64,000 bases of DNA from Saccharomycodes ludwigii (lineage: Eukaryota > Ascomycota > Saccharomycetes > Saccharomycodales > Saccharomycodaceae). The position numbers were made by a program, and so were the translations under genes. The notes beneath the pieces were generated by a model, which searched no databases, was not told the DNA's origin, and worked only from the letters and a program-made list of their open reading frames with translations. The DNA lies in the NCBI RefSeq assembly GCF_020623625.1, contig NC_060200.1, forward strand, positions 1,914,501 to 1,978,500, read 5' to 3'. Below, in pieces: positions 9,720 through 20,334 of this stretch (position 1 is its first letter; every line of letters starts with the position of its first letter).

Positions 9720-11783
9720 TTATATGTTATTGGTACTTAACCAAGGATGTGATAGCAATTGAATACTATTGGGACGTTTTTTATAATCTAATTTAAAAGT
9801 TTGCATCAAGAACTGCTCTGCTTCAGCATCAGCCCAGGAAGGTATTTGAGGTATTGTATTAGTTCCTATTTTGAATATAGCTTGCATCTGAGAAAAATCT
9901 GGGAATGGATGTTTACCTGTAAACATTTCTATCACCACACATCCAACAGACCATATATCCGCCTTGGAGGTGGTGGCAATTTGTTTTACAACTTCTGGAG
10001 CCATCCAATATACGGAGCCCTGTAACGATGCACGTTTATTGGCTTTGGAATCTTTATTAAGTGGCGATAACTTTTTTGAGATACCAAAATCAGTAATCTT
10101 AACACATCCTTTAATGTCAATTAGGATATTAGCACCCTTGATGTCTCTATGTATAATATTTTTTCGATGCAAATACGAAATTCCAATTAATATTTGTCTA
10201 GTAAAATTTTTAATTAAAGGCGGTTCAAATGGACCGTAACTGTTTAACATTGAGGAAACTGAACCACCAGGTACATATTCCAAAAAAATATTTAGTGTGT
10301 TGTTTTCCTCAGACGAACCATAATATGAAACAATATTTTCATGGTGTAGATCTTTTAACAAATTCATTTCATGCTGTAAAGCTTCAACCATTTTGTTACT
10401 AAAACTTGATTTCGCTGTCTTGGTTTTATCTGCGGGTTTATTTTCGGCATTGTCATCATTAACTGTCTCACTACCACCACTTTCATCATTTGAAACTTCA
10501 CCAATTTGTAACATAACTTTAGGTATCTCCACCTGTTTAACAGCCATTAATTCGCCGGTTTCTGCATTCATTCCAATACAGACAGTACCAAAACTCCCTG
10601 AACCAATTCTAGCTCCCTTCAACCATGATTTTGGAGTAGCCATTTTATTAGGTAGTGAAATAACACTTGCGTTGTCATCGTCATCGTCAAAAGCACCTGT
10701 CAGCGAAGGACATATACTTTGTCGACCATCTAGCGATGTTAAGTCATTCGAATTGCCAGCTATGGCACTGGTTGGGTCTCTATGATCCTCTAGCAAAGCC
10801 TTATCCACAGCATTTGAATTATTCAAAATGACACCGCCAATGTTATTTTCAAATGATTTTGCCATAGGTGTATTGTAAGTACTGATTCTTGCCGACTGAA
10901 AAATTGAATTTCTTACAGTTTTTCTTAAATTTTTAACATCTGTATGGGGGAAATATTCCTTCAAGTTGGTGGAAATTAGTTCGCTTGGAGGCCTTTGATT
11001 GAAAATTTTTCTAAATTGTTGATTTTTATTCTCAATTTTCATTATTGTATTATCATTATCTCTAGCTGAATGGTGATGGAAAACGCTCAAAGTTTTGAAA
11101 AATATTTTCTTGGAGGTAGCAATAGCTTCATCGCTTGGTGTTTGATCTTTAGAAACAAATATTAATCTATTCTTTTCTACACGATCACTTGAATGGCAAA
11201 TAGTTACTAGTTCGACATCATATAATAAATGTAAAACGTTTTTGTTATAATCAACTACAAAAACATCGTATGCATCGGAATTTTTCCTGCTGCCCTCTGG
11301 TGGTGGAGATAACCTTTTAATTAACTTCCATTTTATAGAATCGGCGTTAAAACAGCCATTTACGTTAACTTTTTTAGCTGAGCCATCATTTAGAATAAAA
11401 ATTACAGTATGCTTGTCTGTAACCAATTCTTCAGTTACACTAAGTGATTCCGCTATGTTTAAGGCGTTTATTTTCTTTGTTATTTCTCTTATTTTATCTG
11501 AAATAGTTGTATCAGCTGATAATTCTTTGGATTTGGTTAAAATTCGTATTCTATCGCCAATAGGTTTAATCCCCATTACCTTGAGTATGTCTTTATCCAA
11601 CAAGCCAAATTGTTCTTTGTCAATAATTCCAAACTCAATAAACTTGTTCAAATATTCATTACAGTTTATCTGAGTTAGCAATTCTTCAATGAGTAAATAT
11701 TTTGTGGTTTTATTATTTGAATCAGTAGCAATGCTGTGTGGTGAAAGTTGCTGGTCTTCTGGTATTGAGTTATGAGATGACAT
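9720..11783 (-). CDS. STE11: Ste11 MAP kinase kinase kinase
   Basis: Ste11 is the MEKK of the mating, filamentous-growth and HOG branches, acting on Ste7 and Pbs2. The 687-aa protein has an N-terminal SAM domain (about 28-90, the Ste50-binding region), a Ras-binding-like domain (about 128-215), a regulatory linker, and a C-terminal kinase domain (about 388-684). The kinase shows GSGSFGTV (glycine loop), AVKQVEIP (catalytic lysine), [13 protein letters not shown] and MAPE. A Ser/Asp/Lys-rich insertion lies between the lysine and the alphaC helix. Yeast Ste11 is 717 aa. The divergent small gene, DCR2 and VPS38 beyond it reproduce the YLR362W-YLR360W order. Confidence 0.97.
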   Translation of the reverse strand: MSSHNSIPEDQQLSPHSIATDSNNKTTKYLLIEELLTQINCNEYLNKFIEFGIIDKEQFGLLDKDILKVMGIKPIGDRIRILTKSKELSADTTISDKIREITKKINALNIAESLSVTEELVTDKHTVIFILNDGSAKKVNVNGCFNADSIKWKLIKRLSPPPEGSRKNSDAYDVFVVDYNKNVLHLLYDVELVTICHSSDRVEKNRLIFVSKDQTPSDEAIATSKKIFFKTLSVFHHHSARDNDNTIMKIENKNQQFRKIFNQRPPSELISTNLKEYFPHTDVKNLRKTVRNSIFQSARISTYNTPMAKSFENNIGGVILNNSNAVDKALLEDHRDPTSAIAGNSNDLTSLDGRQSICPSLTGAFDDDDDNASVISLPNKMATPKSWLKGARIGSGSFGTVCIGMNAETGELMAVKQVEIPKVMLQIGEVSNDESGGSETVNDDNAENKPADKTKTAKSSFSNKMVEALQHEMNLLKDLHHENIVSYYGSSEENNTLNIFLEYVPGGSVSSMLNSYGPFEPPLIKNFTRQILIGISYLHRKNIIHRDIKGANILIDIKGCVKITDFGISKKLSPLNKDSKANKRASLQGSVYWMAPEVVKQIATTSKADIWSVGCVVIEMFTGKHPFPDFSQMQAIFKIGTNTIPQIPSWADAEAEQFLMQTFKLDYKKRPNSIQLLSHPWLSTNNI

Positions 11784-12116
11784 TTTTTATTTTAATTTTT
11801 CTTTTCTCAGTTCACACTTTGTTTAGTAGACATGGATTGGAAAGCTGCTAATCAAATGAGAGGATATGGGGCTTGTTATTTGGGGGCAAGTTTAAGATTA
11901 TTGATAACTTTTGTTTTTTTTTTTTGTTTTTTTTTTTTTTGTTTTTTTTTCGGTTAAGCAGATTAATTTGTTTAGTTATTTGAAACGGAAAAGATTATTA
12001 GGGAAAATAAAGTGATCATGTCACCAACTTTACTTATAACACCTTGTAATAATTTATTAAACATTGAAAAAATAAAATTAAAATAAAATAAAGTAAAATA
12101 GAATAAAGAGATAATA
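11784..12116. other. Divergent promoter between STE11 and the small YLR361C-A-like gene
   Basis: Contains poly-T runs (about 11912-11950) and a weak pheromone-element variant TGAAACG at 11981-11987. No other element is recognised. Confidence 0.6.
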
Positions 12117-12350
12117 ATGAGTGCAGAAAATAAGAAAGAAACTGAGCAACAAAAACACAACATTAAGGAACCTTTAAAGATTTTCAATAAAAATGGTGCA
12201 GAAATTGATCTTAAAAGAATCCGCCACCCACATTCAAGGCATCCTCACGTTGATTGTCCATTGATAAATAACCAAAATCATAGGCCCAAAGTTAGTGAGA
12301 AAGATATAAATAAAAAGATAAATGAATGTGAGAAAAATCAAGAAAAATAA
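12117..12350 (+). CDS. Small conserved protein, probable YLR361C-A ortholog
   Basis: A 77-aa Lys/Asn/His-rich protein lying divergently from STE11 and before DCR2. That is the exact place and strand of YLR361C-A (98 aa, unknown function) in S. cerevisiae. The central segment has two RHPH units followed by VDCP (about residues 38-50), a possible metal-binding or nucleic-acid-binding patch. There is no signal peptide or membrane segment. The ATG at 12117 is the first in frame. The ortholog call rests on gene order, since I cannot recall the yeast sequence with certainty; function is unknown. Confidence 0.72.
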   Translation: MSAENKKETEQQKHNIKEPLKIFNKNGAEIDLKRIRHPHSRHPHVDCPLINNQNHRPKVSEKDINKKINECEKNQEK

Positions 12351-12674
12351 TCAACTACCGCTTATATTTTATTTTTGGTTTTTTCTCGTTATATTCTTTA
12401 AAATTATTACAATATAATCAAATATTTAATACAAATAATCATTGTAAATTTTTTTTTTTTTTTTTTTTTTTCTTTTTTTCTTTTTTCTTTTATAATTTAA
12501 TATACTTTCTAGACATATATTTTTAGCCAATTTACAAAAGGTAAATTTAAATCTAAAATAAAAATGAAAATAAAAATAAAAATAAAAATAAGAAAAAAAT
12601 ATACACAAAAATTACCCTCAAAGCTTATAAAAAGCTTTTACTTGTAAAATCCAAATCAATTTGCATCAACGCTG
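12351..12674. other. Intergenic upstream of DCR2
   Basis: Contains a long poly-T run with interruptions (about 12449-12490) and an AAATAA-type repeat (about 12555-12597). Nothing else is recognised. Confidence 0.65.
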
Positions 12675-14471
12675 ATGATAGGCATCTCTAAGAAATATCA
12701 AAGATTGATATTATACCTTTTTCTAGGAGTATGTTTACCATCTTACATACTTTTTCAAGTGTTCAAAATAGTGGAGATTAATAGTATTATTCTGAGGCCG
12801 GCAATACCCCCCTCATTTCCCAAGCCTTTAACAAATGAAATCAAAAATAACCTAAATGTAAAAATAAATGAAGTACAATTAAATGATTATGATTTGAACC
12901 AGAGTATACTTACAAATATTCATTTAAGAAAATGTATATATTTCCCATTTTTTGAAATATGCCCTACAACCCAAAGCAATAAAACTAATAAAACTAGACA
13001 GAAAAGAGTTAAAAAAGATTTAAGCCAATCTAAGGCAATCAACTGGTTTGGCGTTTCTCAATATATATATATAGATTACATTACATTAGGAGATTTCATG
13101 GCGAATAAAGATAATGAAATTCCATTTACAGGTATAGTGGATGTCTTGCCTTATTCGGCTCTTTCTCCTTATAAAATTAAAAATATGTTTACATTCATTA
13201 AAGATAATATAACCATAGAAAATATTAAAACCAAAGAATTTATAAGTGACATTGACTTTTTATTTGGCGAAGACTGTATCGAACCTAGAGAAGATTGGAA
13301 AATGGATAAATCGTGGAAGTTAAATACAGTTTATTACCCAACGCACATTACCATCAAAAAAATCAATGCTACGTACAATCATGACCCTTATTCTAATTTC
13401 CCGGCAATGCAAGAAAATTTGAAGCTTGATGAAAATGGAAATTTCAAAATAGTACAATTTGCTGATTTACATTTTAGCGTTGGATATGGCAGTTGTAGAG
13501 ACGAATTCCCAGAGCAAACATCAGACTGCAAAGCAGATGCTAAAACTTTAAGCTTTTTAGAAAAAATATTGGATATCGAAAACCCAAATATGGTTATTTT
13601 TACCGGTGACCAAATTATGGGTGATAGATGTAGGCAAGATTCAATCAGTGCGTTATTAAAGGTGGTCAGTCCAGTTATAAAAAGAAAAATACCATATGCC
13701 ATGGTTTGGGGGAACCATGATGATGAAGGTTCGCTAACCAGATGGGAATTATCTGAATTTGTTTCAAGCCTACCTTATTCGTTGTTTAAGTTTAGTCCCA
13801 AAGATACAGCAAATTCTGATTTTGGTGTCGGCAACTATGTGATCCAAATTTTTACTCCAATCAACAACAATCCGGCTGTAACGCTTTACTTTTTAGACTC
13901 CCATAAATACTCTCCAAATGGTAAACTCTTTCCTGGATATGCATGGATCCAAGAGGAACAGTGGAAGTACATCGAACAGTATTATAGTAGATATATCAAA
14001 CCAGACGAAAAAAAATATAGCAGAATTCCCTTGGCTATGGCATTCTTCCATATTCCACTACCTGAATATTTGAACTTAAACTCTATTCAACATCCTGGTG
14101 AACAAAATAAAGTTGTTGGTTCATGGAAAGAAGGAGTTACCGCTCCAAAATACAACAGTCATGGTACCAACACTTTACTTGATATTGGAGTAGATGTAGT
14201 TAGTGTTGGACATGACCATTGCAACGATTATTGCCTATTGGATGATAGCTCACAAAACGATGCACATAAAAATAATAATAAATTATGGCTATGTTACGGC
14301 GGGGGCAGCGGTGAAGGTGGTTATGCAGGGTACGGTGGCACAGAGAGAAGAATTAGGGTATTTGAAATCGATTCTGTTAAAAATAATATATACACATGGA
14401 AAAGATTACATAATTCACCAGAAGAAATATTTGACAAGCAAGTTTTGGTCAGTGATGGTGTACCGTCTTAA
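12675..14471 (+). CDS. DCR2: Dcr2-like metallophosphoesterase
   Basis: Dcr2 is a calcineurin-type phosphatase that promotes Sic1 destruction at Start and down-regulates Ire1 in the unfolded protein response. The 598-aa protein (yeast 578) has an N-terminal membrane anchor at about residues 11-30 with a short basic N-tail. The metallophosphoesterase domain (about 255-580) shows the metal-binding blocks FADLHF, GDQIMGDR, GNHDDE, FFHIP and GHDHCND. It lies between the YLR361C-A-like gene and VPS38, in the same relative order and strands as YLR361C. Its last codons overlap the 3' end of VPS38 by 23 bp. Confidence 0.95.
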   Translation: MIGISKKYQRLILYLFLGVCLPSYILFQVFKIVEINSIILRPAIPPSFPKPLTNEIKNNLNVKINEVQLNDYDLNQSILTNIHLRKCIYFPFFEICPTTQSNKTNKTRQKRVKKDLSQSKAINWFGVSQYIYIDYITLGDFMANKDNEIPFTGIVDVLPYSALSPYKIKNMFTFIKDNITIENIKTKEFISDIDFLFGEDCIEPREDWKMDKSWKLNTVYYPTHITIKKINATYNHDPYSNFPAMQENLKLDENGNFKIVQFADLHFSVGYGSCRDEFPEQTSDCKADAKTLSFLEKILDIENPNMVIFTGDQIMGDRCRQDSISALLKVVSPVIKRKIPYAMVWGNHDDEGSLTRWELSEFVSSLPYSLFKFSPKDTANSDFGVGNYVIQIFTPINNNPAVTLYFLDSHKYSPNGKLFPGYAWIQEEQWKYIEQYYSRYIKPDEKKYSRIPLAMAFFHIPLPEYLNLNSIQHPGEQNKVVGSWKEGVTAPKYNSHGTNTLLDIGVDVVSVGHDHCNDYCLLDDSSQNDAHKNNNKLWLCYGGGSGEGGYAGYGGTERRIRVFEIDSVKNNIYTWKRLHNSPEEIFDKQVLVSDGVPS

Positions 14472-15756
14472 AATAGCAATTCATCTGATCAATATCAATA
14501 TTAAAATAATGAACAGCCAGCTGAAATTTTTTTTGCTGTTGCCTGTTCATAGCCACTATATATAGGGGTAAATTTTCATTTATTAAGGAACTGCTGCCGT
14601 AAAACTCTACGGAATATCTCAAGGGTAGAGTGAATATTCGTTGTGCCAAGATTTTGACATACAGTATGTAGTAGCCTAGCATGGTGTTAATTTTGATCCT
14701 ATTAGATTCATTTATTTCAGCTTCCGATAACAATAAAACACTATTTAAAGGCTTTAATGTTATTATGGTTTCCCCAGGAGAGTTTACAATTAAATATTTC
14801 TTAATCAGTGTGTCCTTAAAAAATTCTTGCGTCAATTTATCCAACTTTTTAATTTGTAAAGCTTTAAGTTCTGCTTGACGAATTGTATAGTTTGTATAAA
14901 TCTCGTTATTTTCATCTGCAAAGGGTTCTCTGCCCTTTGATGTGGTTAATGACAGGGGAGATAAGGGGGATAAATGCTTGGATAAAGGTAGTGGGGTTTT
15001 AATCAACTTATCATCTCTTAATTTGAGTAATTTGCTTTTTTGTGAAATTCGAAAGTTTATGTCAGTAATGAACTTGTTTAAAACTTTAATGTTATCTTTA
15101 TTGCCTGATAAGGACAATGAAGGATTATTTGCGGAATCTATATTCTCCTTAGTATGGCTTATTTCATCTACTAACTCACTATAATATTCTAGTAATCTAT
15201 TTAATTTCAAAATTGTATTATATGTGTATGAAATCTTTTTGATGGAATTCTCGGTACTTATTAGTTCCTCATGCTCTTTTTTTCCAGATAAAGCCACTTC
15301 TAAGGTATAAAAAGCATTCCTTCCCTTGATAAAAAAAATTGGAAAACACATTTTACCATTTATCATACTTTTTTTAGCAATTGCTACTAGATTTGATAGT
15401 TTTATATCGTATTTTGCTATTAGAAAAGAGGAATTTTCCTTTGTGTCATGTCCATATAACTGAAGTATCATTTGTGTATCTGGGAATTTCTGCAAAGAAA
15501 TTTCTGGCAAATCGTTAAACAGCAATGAGTATTGGAAACCATCGTTAAAGCTAGGTTTAGTATCTTCACTCACATATATTAAAATACTGGAGTTTTGATC
15601 ATTACCAACCTGGGTATGAATAGTATAAAACCAAGCTATTTTTTCTTGGCTACCTATTATGGGGAAATTGATAAAACTAATATTTTGTAAATGTCGTATC
15701 CTGGTCAAAAGCTTTAGTATGTGATTGGTTTTAACATTCTCTGTATTTGGTTTCAT
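14449..15756 (-). CDS. VPS38: Vps38-like subunit of the vacuolar-sorting PI3-kinase complex II
   Basis: Vps38 (UVRAG counterpart) joins Vps34, Vps15 and Vps30 in complex II, which makes PI3P on endosomes for carboxypeptidase Y sorting. The 435-aa length matches yeast Vps38 (439 aa). The N-terminal third looks like a C2-type beta domain, followed by a helical coiled-coil stretch (about 175-310) and a C-terminal alpha/beta region. Sequence conservation in this family is low, so much of the call comes from position: convergent with DCR2 and on the strand expected for YLR360W. The stop codon lies inside the 3' coding end of DCR2 on the other strand. Confidence 0.85.
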   Translation of the reverse strand: MKPNTENVKTNHILKLLTRIRHLQNISFINFPIIGSQEKIAWFYTIHTQVGNDQNSSILIYVSEDTKPSFNDGFQYSLLFNDLPEISLQKFPDTQMILQLYGHDTKENSSFLIAKYDIKLSNLVAIAKKSMINGKMCFPIFFIKGRNAFYTLEVALSGKKEHEELISTENSIKKISYTYNTILKLNRLLEYYSELVDEISHTKENIDSANNPSLSLSGNKDNIKVLNKFITDINFRISQKSKLLKLRDDKLIKTPLPLSKHLSPLSPLSLTTSKGREPFADENNEIYTNYTIRQAELKALQIKKLDKLTQEFFKDTLIKKYLIVNSPGETIITLKPLNSVLLLSEAEINESNRIKINTMLGYYILYVKILAQRIFTLPLRYSVEFYGSSSLINENLPLYIVAMNRQQQKKFQLAVHYFNIDIDQMNCYFKTVHHH

Positions 15757-16240
15757 TATATTATGATATTTTTTGTTAATTATTTTATTATTTACTCATT
15801 AAATGCGTATGTTTATTGTTATTTTTTCCTTTAACTGTAGCAACATTTACTATTAAAAGAGTGACAATGATAATAATAAAAACAGAAATAAATTAAAAAT
15901 TAAAAATTAAAAAAAAGAAAAAAAAAAAAGAGCAACAAACGATTAGAGAAAATACATAGAAATATCTGCACACCGTTTAGATTGAATGGTTTGTAACAAG
16001 ATTTATATAATACCATAACAAAATAATAAGTATTAAAAACTATCTTGGTTAATAATTTCAATTAAACATAACTTTTCTTAACAAGACATTTAATCGTAAC
16101 AGACTGTTAGACTTTTAAACAATATTTAATCAATTGTTCCAAGTGTTACTAAGCTGTTTACTTGTCTTAAATAAGAAAAAAGAAAAAAAAAAAAAAACGT
16201 ACAAGTATAAAGGATAATAAGATCGTTTATTATTATTAAA
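15757..16240. other. Divergent promoter between VPS38 and NIT2
   Basis: AT-rich, with poly-A runs near 15910-15931 and 16175-16196. No transcription-factor site stands out. Confidence 0.6.
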
Positions 16241-17074
16241 ATGTCCTGTAGAGTAGGTGTAGCACAAATATGTTCAACTTCAAATATAAAACACAATTTA
16301 GATTTATGTTTTGACTTTATTGGTAAAGCTTTGGAAAAAGATGTTCGTGTTTTATTTTTTCCAGAGGCTACAGACTATATTGCTCAAAGCAGTGCAGAAT
16401 CCAAGAAACTAGCAAAATCTACAAATGCTGAGTTTATAATCCCTCTCCAAGAACATTTGAAAAAGTTGAAAAAAGAAATTGATGTATCAATAGGTGTGCA
16501 TTTACCAGAAATAAATGACCCTAATGATAGAGTGCGCAATTGTCTATTATATATTAATCACGCAGGTACAATTATGTCAACTTACCAGAAATTGCACTTG
16601 TTTGATGTTCCAGGCAGCAATCTTTATGAATCTAAAACTGTAGTCCCCGGAATGAAGGCACCTATTCCAATAAAGACACCTATTGGTATGTTGGGACCAT
16701 CGATTTGTTATGATATTAGGTTCCCAGAACAAGGTTTATATTTACGTTCAAAAGGATCAGATATAATTACTTACCCAAGTGCTTTCACTGTTAAAACAGG
16801 AGAAGCACATTGGGAAATATTGGGTAGATGTCGAGCAATTGAAACACAATGTTATGTTTTGATGCCAGGCCAATATGGTAAGCATAATGGAAAAAGAGAG
16901 TCATATGGCCATTCCATGATTATAGATCCTTGGGGGACTGTTATAGCAGAGGCTGTGAAAAATGAGGATGAATTGTTAGTGGCAGAAATAGATCATTATA
17001 AACTAGCAGAAATTAGAAAAAATATGCCCCTATTGGAACAAGCAAGGCATGATATTTTTGATTCTGTTTCTTGA
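16241..17074 (+). CDS. NIT2: Nit2-like deaminated glutathione amidase (nitrilase superfamily)
   Basis: This 277-aa member of the carbon-nitrogen hydrolase family very likely removes deaminated glutathione, a metabolite-repair role. The catalytic triad is visible as Glu in FFPEATDY (about 43), Lys in YQKLHLFDV (about 127) and Cys in ICYDIRFPE (about 161). The stretches SAFTVKTGEAHWE and YGHSMIIDPWG closely match yeast Nit2 (307 aa). It lacks an insertion near the C-terminus that the yeast protein has. In S. cerevisiae NIT2 is YJL126W, so it interrupts an otherwise YLR/YGR gene order. NIT3 is a less likely identity because that protein diverges at these motifs. Confidence 0.9.
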   Translation: MSCRVGVAQICSTSNIKHNLDLCFDFIGKALEKDVRVLFFPEATDYIAQSSAESKKLAKSTNAEFIIPLQEHLKKLKKEIDVSIGVHLPEINDPNDRVRNCLLYINHAGTIMSTYQKLHLFDVPGSNLYESKTVVPGMKAPIPIKTPIGMLGPSICYDIRFPEQGLYLRSKGSDIITYPSAFTVKTGEAHWEILGRCRAIETQCYVLMPGQYGKHNGKRESYGHSMIIDPWGTVIAEAVKNEDELLVAEIDHYKLAEIRKNMPLLEQARHDIFDSVS

Positions 17075-17409
17075 ACCTTTTTCCAATTTTTTTCTTTTTC
17101 TTTTTTTCTTATATATATATATATGCTAAAAAGTATGAAATATTTTTGTAAAAAAAAAATTGAATTCCTATTTTATACAGTTGATTAAGCAAAAAAAAAA
17201 AAAAAAGAAAAAAAAAAATCTTGTTTTATTGAACCAATTAAAGGGAGAGGTTTTTTTTTTTTTTTTTTTTGGTACCGCACAAGCTTAGCAAATGATACTT
17301 TAAAAAGTTTTACAAAACGAAAAATAAAAAGTGGAAAATATTCTAATAACAAGTTCATACCAAATAGGTTGCACTACAACAAAATCTCAAACAAGTTATT
17401 GAAATTTAA
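17075..17409. other. Intergenic between NIT2 and LST7
   Basis: Poly-T and poly-A runs (about 17144-17275) dominate. Nothing else is recognised. Confidence 0.6.
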
Positions 17410-18174
17410 ATGATGCATAGTTTAACTGAAGACATATCCTTGAATAGTTTCATTACCTTAGCTCATTTTTGTGACAAACATGGCCCAAAAGTGATACAAA
17501 TAACACAAGTCGCACGCAACAATAATGATATGGAATCTTTGCTTTTACCAGATTATCCTACCGATTCATATTGTGATTCATGTCTGATCAAATTTCCCGA
17601 AGTAAAGGATAAAAATGTTAAACTTCGATCTATGAAGAGTAAGTTCGAATCAACTGGCAGCGACAATCATGAAGATACACATCTATATATATCCACGCAA
17701 TATTCAGCTACTAGGTTCCAATTACTTTCGTCTATTATCAAGAAAATATTTTCAGAAGAAACAATGCTTTATAATGAGTCTCCGCTATGTTTTTATGACA
17801 ACGAGCGTGGTCTCAACATTTCTCTTGGTTTTAAGTTACAAGATGGCCATTCAAGAGGAAACGAAAGAAGATATTGTCTTATTTTCAGTATCACTAATAC
17901 CAGTCAAAAATTATGCTCAGATATTATGAACAGACATTGGGATTTCATATTAACTGCTTTTAACAAGGAAGTGTCGTATATTAAAGAGCTTAGGAAGAAA
18001 GTTATTGATAAACAATTGAATGAAAATAGGGATAATCCATTAATATCTATGGGTTCATATTTGCGGGGGAACAGTCTGAAAATTCCCAAAAATCTAACAG
18101 AATTGACGGGAGATAGATTATTTTTCATGAAATTACACAAATGGAACACCTATATGCTAAGTAACATTTGTTGA
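17410..18174 (+). CDS. LST7: Lst7, folliculin-like subunit of the Lst4-Lst7 GAP complex
   Basis: Lst7 pairs with Lst4 as the GTPase-activating complex for Gtr2 at the vacuole, linking amino-acid supply to TORC1. The 254-aa protein (yeast 242) begins with a folliculin-family longin segment, FITLAHFCDKHGPKVI (about 15-30), and has the two-cysteine SYCDSC-like motif near 57-62. Like other yeast Lst7 proteins it ends after the longin region and lacks the C-terminal DENN part of metazoan folliculin. Two adjacent ATGs (17410 and 17413) could start it. It corresponds to YGR057C by strand and neighbours (the RSC1/2 gene nearby). Confidence 0.9.
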   Translation: MMHSLTEDISLNSFITLAHFCDKHGPKVIQITQVARNNNDMESLLLPDYPTDSYCDSCLIKFPEVKDKNVKLRSMKSKFESTGSDNHEDTHLYISTQYSATRFQLLSSIIKKIFSEETMLYNESPLCFYDNERGLNISLGFKLQDGHSRGNERRYCLIFSITNTSQKLCSDIMNRHWDFILTAFNKEVSYIKELRKKVIDKQLNENRDNPLISMGSYLRGNSLKIPKNLTELTGDRLFFMKLHKWNTYMLSNIC

Positions 18175-18305
18175 ATTGGAAAAACTTTATGCAGTTTTAA
18201 AGACTTTCCTTTCCTCCTCCTCCCCCAAAATTATTAAGTATACAATCAGATTCTATATATAAACGTATAAATACAAAAAATTTAAAAGATAAATTGAATG
18301 GACAT

Positions 18306-19757
18306 TCATACATTCAACTTAACTTGAGTGTCATTAATTTGACTTTTAAATGGTTCTAATGCTTTAGCGACATCATGAGAAACAAAGTTTTCAACTTGTT
18401 GTGGAGCTCTACCAACAAAAGTGGAGGGATCCAATAAAGAGTTCAATTCGCCCCAAATTGGCTTAAAAAACTGATCGTTCTTGATACGTTCAATCAAATC
18501 ATTATCGCCACCTTCTTCCTTAACTACAGCGGCGGCCTGATGAGATAAGACACGGATAGCCTCATGAACCTCTTGTCTGGAAACACCTTTTTCAACCATA
18601 GCCATAATAATGTTTTCTGTGGCCATAAATGGTAATTCGCTCTTAATCCTTCTTTCAATAACTTTGGGATATACGACTAGCCCAGAAGAAATGTTTAACA
18701 AAGTAGTTAGCAAAATGTCAGTGGTTAAAAAGGCACTTGGTAAAGATATTCTACGGATGGCAGAGTCATCTAAAGTTCTTTCAAACCATTGAACAGAAGC
18801 AGTTTGAACAGCATCGCTAAACAAGGAACCTAAATGCCTGGCTAAGGAGCACACACGTTCACAACGCATTGGATTTCTTTTATAAGCCATAGCACTAGAA
18901 CCTATTTGTGATTTTTCAAAAGGTTCTTCAACTTCTTTCAAATTGGCTAATAATCTAATATCAGTAGCCATTTTATGAGCTGTAGCTGCAAAAGAAGCTA
19001 ATGGAGCCAAAACATCAATATCAATCTTTCTGGAATAGGTTTGGCCGGTCACAGGGTAGACAATATCGAACCCCAATAATTCAGTAACTCTTTTATCCAA
19101 ACCGACAACCTTTTCTTGGTTCCCATGGAATAGAGACAAAAAGGAAGCTTGGGTACCGGTTGTGCCCTTAGCACCACGTAAACCAATATCATTTCTAGCT
19201 CTAACAAAGTTCCTTAAGTCCCACAATAACTCTTGAATCCATAAAGTGGCTCTCTTACCTAAAGTAGTCAATTGAGCTGGTTGAAAATGGGTCCAACCTA
19301 AAACTGGTAAATCTTTGTATTTAATAGCAAATTCACTAAGTCTGTTAATGACATTAACTAATTTGGGTATAACAATGTCATAAGCGTCTCTTAAAAATAT
19401 TAAATCGGCATTATCTGTGACAAAACAAGAAGTAGCACCCAAATGAATAATACCAGCGGCTTCGGGACATGTTTGACCAAAAACATGGACATGAGCCATA
19501 ACGTCGTGTCTGACGATAGCTTCTTGCTTGGATGCAGCAACAATTTCCTCATCGGTGATTTCCAAATGAGCACGCATTTGTTCTATAGCTTTATCAGTAA
19601 TCACAGTTAAACCCAATTCCTTTTCTGCAATAGCCAAGTTTAACCATAATTTTCTCCAGGTAGAAAACCTATTTCTTAAACTGAAGACAGCAGACATTTC
19701 GTCTGAAGCGTAACGAGAAGACAATGGAGTAGCGTATTTGTCGTTTTGAGATGACAT
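18306..19757 (-). CDS. ADE13: Adenylosuccinate lyase
   Basis: This enzyme cleaves SAICAR to AICAR and adenylosuccinate to AMP in purine synthesis. The 483-aa length equals yeast Ade13 (482). The fumarase/lyase signature [14 protein letters not shown] is at about 284-297. [12 protein letters not shown] and the TTGTQASF loop (catalytic His/Ser region) are intact. It matches YLR359W in position and strand. I looked for TGACTC (Bas1/Gcn4) in the 577 bp upstream and saw none, so the adenine-regulated control known in S. cerevisiae is not obvious here. Confidence 0.98.
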   Translation of the reverse strand: MSSQNDKYATPLSSRYASDEMSAVFSLRNRFSTWRKLWLNLAIAEKELGLTVITDKAIEQMRAHLEITDEEIVAASKQEAIVRHDVMAHVHVFGQTCPEAAGIIHLGATSCFVTDNADLIFLRDAYDIVIPKLVNVINRLSEFAIKYKDLPVLGWTHFQPAQLTTLGKRATLWIQELLWDLRNFVRARNDIGLRGAKGTTGTQASFLSLFHGNQEKVVGLDKRVTELLGFDIVYPVTGQTYSRKIDIDVLAPLASFAATAHKMATDIRLLANLKEVEEPFEKSQIGSSAMAYKRNPMRCERVCSLARHLGSLFSDAVQTASVQWFERTLDDSAIRRISLPSAFLTTDILLTTLLNISSGLVVYPKVIERRIKSELPFMATENIIMAMVEKGVSRQEVHEAIRVLSHQAAAVVKEEGGDNDLIERIKNDQFFKPIWGELNSLLDPSTFVGRAPQQVENFVSHDVAKALEPFKSQINDTQVKLNV

Positions 19758-20334
19758 TGTTGATGGTGTTGTTTTTAGTTTTTCTATTATTATTTTTTTT
19801 TTTTTTTAATTGATTTTAATTGAATAAGAAACTTTACAGAATAATATAAAGGATAAGGTAGAAAGAAGGTTCAGAAATTGTGCATTTTTATATATGGTTT
19901 AAAGATAACAAAGGAATGAGAATAAGAAAGAAAGAAAGAAAAAAAAGGAAAAAAAGAGAGAAAGAGAGTATTTAAATTGATTTATTACATTGCAATATAT
20001 TAAAAAAATGAATTAATTAATTATATACATATTTTTTTGTTTTTTTTTTAACTTCTGTTTTTTTTTCTTTTTTTTTTTTTAATTTATATTCCCTTTTTTT
20101 GAAACGTCTTTTTGGATAAAAGCAGCGCTCTCAAATATTTTATCAAGATTTTTGACTTCTTTTTTTTTTTATTATACTGACATAACCTACAAAAACTTTT
20201 GAAAAATAAAAAAGAAAAATTAGATTAGCAAATAAAAATAAAATATCCCAAACTATTATAAATATTATAGACGGATTTTCTAACATATTGTTTACCTTTA
20301 GTGCCACTGCCATCACTAGTCATGTTAGTTTATA
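19758..20334. other. Intergenic: ADE13 promoter and RSC1/2 3' region
   Basis: Contains poly-T near 19793-19808, a purine-rich (GA) stretch about 19916-19971 and pyrimidine runs about 20033-20100. No RNA gene or clear site is recognised. Confidence 0.6.
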
